64,000 nucleotides of DNA from Planctobacterium sp047947135. GTDB lineage: Bacteria; Pseudomonadota; Gammaproteobacteria; Enterobacterales; Alteromonadaceae. The notes under the pieces are model-generated. The model worked only from the letters and a program-made list of their open reading frames with translations, was not told where the DNA came from and did not search any database. The stretch lies in the NCBI GenBank assembly GCA_047947135.1, contig CP170457.1, forward strand, positions 1,612,001-1,676,000. Direction: 5' to 3'. A program made the translations under genes and the position numbers. Positions 61,709 to 64,000 of the stretch are shown one piece after another (positions within the stretch are counted from its first letter, which is position 1; each line of letters starts with the position of its first letter).

Positions 61709-63400
61709 CTATTCTAATCCCAATACTTCTTTACCCTGATTGAAGGTAATATCTACTGGAATGGAAGCTGCCGACAATCGGTCAAGGTCGGCTTGTAAGT
61801 CGGCTTTGATCACGCCTTTTTCTGCGACTAACTGCGCGACTCCGTCGTAATCACCCGTCCCTTGCAGCGTAAGAATCAGCTTTGACAGTGATTGAACTGC
61901 TGCCTGCATCTTTTCCATATCGACTGAATACAGACCCGCTTCGTTGCGGTGGAATGCCCCTTGCTCCTGGAAGTAATTAAAACGTACCATGTTGGCTTTA
62001 CCGTGGGCGCTGGAAGCGCCAAATCTCACTGAACGGAAAATACCCGCCATAAACGTGGTGTAGTAGTCCTGTAGCACGCCTTCGGAAATTTCACCCTTGG
62101 CCAGAAGTTGTTCGACCATATATAAACCCAGAATATCCGCTTTGCCTTCTTCCAGAGCCGAGGCATGTTCTTTCAATGCCTGACGCACGGTACCTTTGTC
62201 GTTAATGGTATTTTTAATGCCTAAACCGTGTGCCACTTCATGGAACATGGTGTTGGCAAAAAATGCATCAAAGGTGATGTGCTTGCGCTGTTCCGGGACA
62301 ATTAATTCATCTGCAATTGGCACGAGAATATGATCAAACTTGGCCTGCATGGCATTTTTTAGCTGCAGGCGGCGGGTGCCTTTTGATAATTGCACTTCCT
62401 CATCATTGGGTAAGTTGATGGCAATGGTCTTACTGCCGGCATTGGAATGCCCAGCATAATAAATCACATCATAGGCATTCAGGTCAGCATCGGTTCCCGG
62501 CTTTTCCTGTTTAAATTGTGCGTCTACTGGTAAGCCTGCTTGTAACTCTGGCAAAAAGGCTGCGTATTTGGCCAGGCGATCACTCCAGGCCATGTCTTTC
62601 ACCAGCACGTATGATTCAAATGCTGCGCGATACCCAAAAAGTTGATCCTCATAGGTTTCAATAGGGCCGTAAACCAGCTCGATAGGATTATTTTTCATAT
62701 CCATCCAGGCGAAATCCGATGCCTGATAGTCATCGGTCAACAGCGCCTCTGCCCGCATGGTCAGGTAATTCGCAAACTCAGGATCGTCCGCCAGAGTGGC
62801 TGCTTCGCGTAGCAGTTCCGCCGCTTTGGTAAGTTCTTTGCTGTATTTAATGGAATAGGGGATAAGTACCAGCGCGTCACCAGAACGTTCGATTACTGAA
62901 TACAGTCCCTTTTTACCTGGCAAAGTGACTCTTTCGAAATGTTCTTTGGTCATATCGGCAGGATAAAATTGTGCGCCGGGTGGCTTCTCTTGCACACCGG
63001 TAAGAAAGGGCTTATCACCGTTTAATCTATCCCAGGGACCATAGTTGATTGCGGCGAAGGCCCTAATTTTTGGGTCCTGCAAGCTATTTAATAGCGCTTT
63101 CTTTTTGCCTCCATAGGACTGTTGCCAAAACAGGTCATCCATAATTTTGGATGCGTCAATCAAAATACTTAACATCTTGCGCTGATTGTCGCTAAGGTGG
63201 GAAAGATCAGCAGTAAGGTCTACCGGGTGATAAATATCCAATCGATTTTGGTAATCAGAAATCAAAGCAGGCTGTTGCGCCATATTTGCTTCTGATGAAG
63301 CCTCAGTTGTTTGGACATTTTGGCTGACTTTTCCGCAGCCAGCTAAGGTCAGCAACCCAATGGCAACCGCTACGGACAGGGTTTTACGGGAGATATGCAT
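61709..63400 (-). CDS. lipoprotein M49-family (dipeptidyl-peptidase III-like) metallopeptidase
   Basis: 563 residues from the ATG at 63400, where a lipoprotein signal begins (LLTLAGCGK, Cys about 25); the frame stays open upstream but is not coding-like. The zinc motif is FHEVAHGLG (His387, Glu388, His391), an HExxH rather than the HExxxH typical of eukaryotic DPP III, and the third ligand motif EEGKAD (Glu417-418) follows 30 residues later. This HExxH form occurs in bacterial members. The lipid anchor places it in the periplasm, where it may trim peptides. Monocistronic. Confidence 0.85.
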   Translation of the reverse strand: MHISRKTLSVAVAIGLLTLAGCGKVSQNVQTTEASSEANMAQQPALISDYQNRLDIYHPVDLTADLSHLSDNQRKMLSILIDASKIMDDLFWQQSYGGKKKALLNSLQDPKIRAFAAINYGPWDRLNGDKPFLTGVQEKPPGAQFYPADMTKEHFERVTLPGKKGLYSVIERSGDALVLIPYSIKYSKELTKAAELLREAATLADDPEFANYLTMRAEALLTDDYQASDFAWMDMKNNPIELVYGPIETYEDQLFGYRAAFESYVLVKDMAWSDRLAKYAAFLPELQAGLPVDAQFKQEKPGTDADLNAYDVIYYAGHSNAGSKTIAINLPNDEEVQLSKGTRRLQLKNAMQAKFDHILVPIADELIVPEQRKHITFDAFFANTMFHEVAHGLGIKNTINDKGTVRQALKEHASALEEGKADILGLYMVEQLLAKGEISEGVLQDYYTTFMAGIFRSVRFGASSAHGKANMVRFNYFQEQGAFHRNEAGLYSVDMEKMQAAVQSLSKLILTLQGTGDYDGVAQLVAEKGVIKADLQADLDRLSAASIPVDITFNQGKEVLGLE

Positions 63401-63878
63401 AGTGTCATTCCTTATTGTCGTTATACTATACGCAGGTGCAGTATTGTGCCTGCACCTGTGTATAATGCAATGAGCTAATTTCAAGTTGCCTTTATATATA
63501 AAAATTACCTGGAAGGCACAATCCTGGCTGGTTATTCGGGAAATATAAATTACAATAAAACATAATCCTAAATTAATCAGTTGACCGCGCTGAATATAAG
63601 GCAACTGTGTGAAAATACACAATATTTTGAATGCGCCGCAGTTCATCCATTGGGTGAGTCCGCTACAACATGCATAGCGGTTCTGGCAGCTCGACTGGTT
63701 ATGCCAAAAAAACAGCAAGGGAACGGCCGTTCCTTTATTTTTTGGCTACACCATTCAAACTGCCAGAACCACTCTGCAAGTTGTCCAACTGATTATTTTA
63801 GGATAATAAAATCGCTAACTGGCAGAGAGTTTCGTCATTGTTTGTCACGAGTAAAAAATAGAAGGAAATAACTGGGAT
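63401..63878. other. intergenic region without recognised genes
   Basis: 478 bp between the divergent M49 peptidase and the HDOD gene. Frames present on both strands lack ribosome-binding sites and recognisable motifs. No clear promoter was assigned. Confidence 0.5.
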
Positions 63879-64000
63879 ATGTCCACAGAAAATGCGTTGT
63901 TAACGATTCTGGTCGAAAAGATCAATAATGATACGCTGGTATTACCTACTTTACCGGCGATCGCATTGAAGGTTCGTAAGGCGGCAGACGACCCAGAAGT
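63879..64000 (+). CDS. HDOD-domain protein (N-terminal fragment, runs off the window)
   Basis: The first 40 codons are visible: MSTENALLTILVEKINNDTL followed by LVLPTLPAIALKVRKAADDPE, the characteristic opening of the HDOD domain (substrate-like pocket LPTLP and the helix entering it). GAAGGA lies upstream. Whether GGDEF, EAL or other output domains follow cannot be seen. Confidence 0.8.
   Translation, partial: MSTENALLTILVEKINNDTLVLPTLPAIALKVRKAADDPE

Noticed and set aside
63581..63871. 96-codon frame near the right edge
   Set aside because: Composition is not protein-like, no ribosome-binding site, and it ends at the leader of the HDOD gene.

Overview
The window reads as a chromosomal segment of a marine gammaproteobacterium of the Alteromonadales (Alteromonas/Glaciecola type). 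The evidence is gene content and order: tolC facing nudF-yqiB-cpdA-yqiA-parE, and rpsU-yqeY-dnaG facing tsaD-folB-folK-uppP, both as in enteric relatives. Large TonB-dependent receptors, secreted peptidases and nucleases, and Na+-linked transport also fit. No rRNA, tRNA, CRISPR array or prophage was found. The window starts inside deaD (C-terminus missing) and ends just inside an HDOD-domain gene.

Layout. 0-9.5 kb: deaD with a long, inverted-repeat-rich leader; an SbtA-like bicarbonate transporter with a small two-helix membrane partner and a divergent CbbR/CmpR-like LysR; a ribosome-associated HPF-like protein; nhaA with an overlapping Rap1a-like secreted protein and divergent nhaR; a single-domain voltage-gated cation channel; marC; a DUF2721 protein. 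9.6-10.4 kb: three very small helical proteins in tandem. 10.4-16.4 kb: tolC / nudF-yqiB-cpdA-yqiA-parE. 16.6-18.8 kb: a hypothetical and a periplasmic binding protein whose ends overlap, then an HDOD protein. 19-21.6 kb: the arsenic operon arsR-arsC-arsH-acr3 behind a promoter with an embedded palindrome. 21.7-28.1 kb: a trehalose-type utilization locus (cytoplasmic trehalase, MFS permease, LacI repressor, TonB receptor) with LacI-type operators on both operon promoters. 28.3-40.9 kb: cytochrome b561 and YceI, acyl-CoA dehydrogenase, chemoreceptor, oligopeptidase F, a large modular endonuclease I, an acetyltransferase, an AlkD-like repair protein and an unusual lipoprotein Nudix hydrolase.

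41-53 kb holds the macromolecular synthesis genes rpsU, yqeY, dnaG and rpoD, but dnaG and rpoD are separated by about 7.8 kb of accessory DNA: an M14 carboxypeptidase, an alpha/beta hydrolase, a small gene interrupted by an IS5-family element, an IS3-family remnant, two copies of a 60-bp repeat, a ribbon-helix-helix-like gene followed by a 38-residue lysine-rich gene, a serine hydrolase lipoprotein and a 38-residue membrane peptide gene. Terminator-like hairpins lie downstream of dnaG and between yqeY and dnaG, and rpoD has its own extended -10 promoter, so transcription seems to have been reorganised around the insertion. 53.4-64 kb: tsaD-folB-folK-uppP, hinT, an MBL-fold hydrolase, a glycan-type TonB receptor with a good sigma70 promoter, an SDR enzyme, an M49 peptidase lipoprotein and the start of a second HDOD gene.

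All functions come from motif recognition and gene context read by eye. No database search, folding program or codon statistic was run. Where the start codon was ambiguous, the Shine-Dalgarno sequence, promoter position and family N-terminus were used to choose it, and the alternative is stated.
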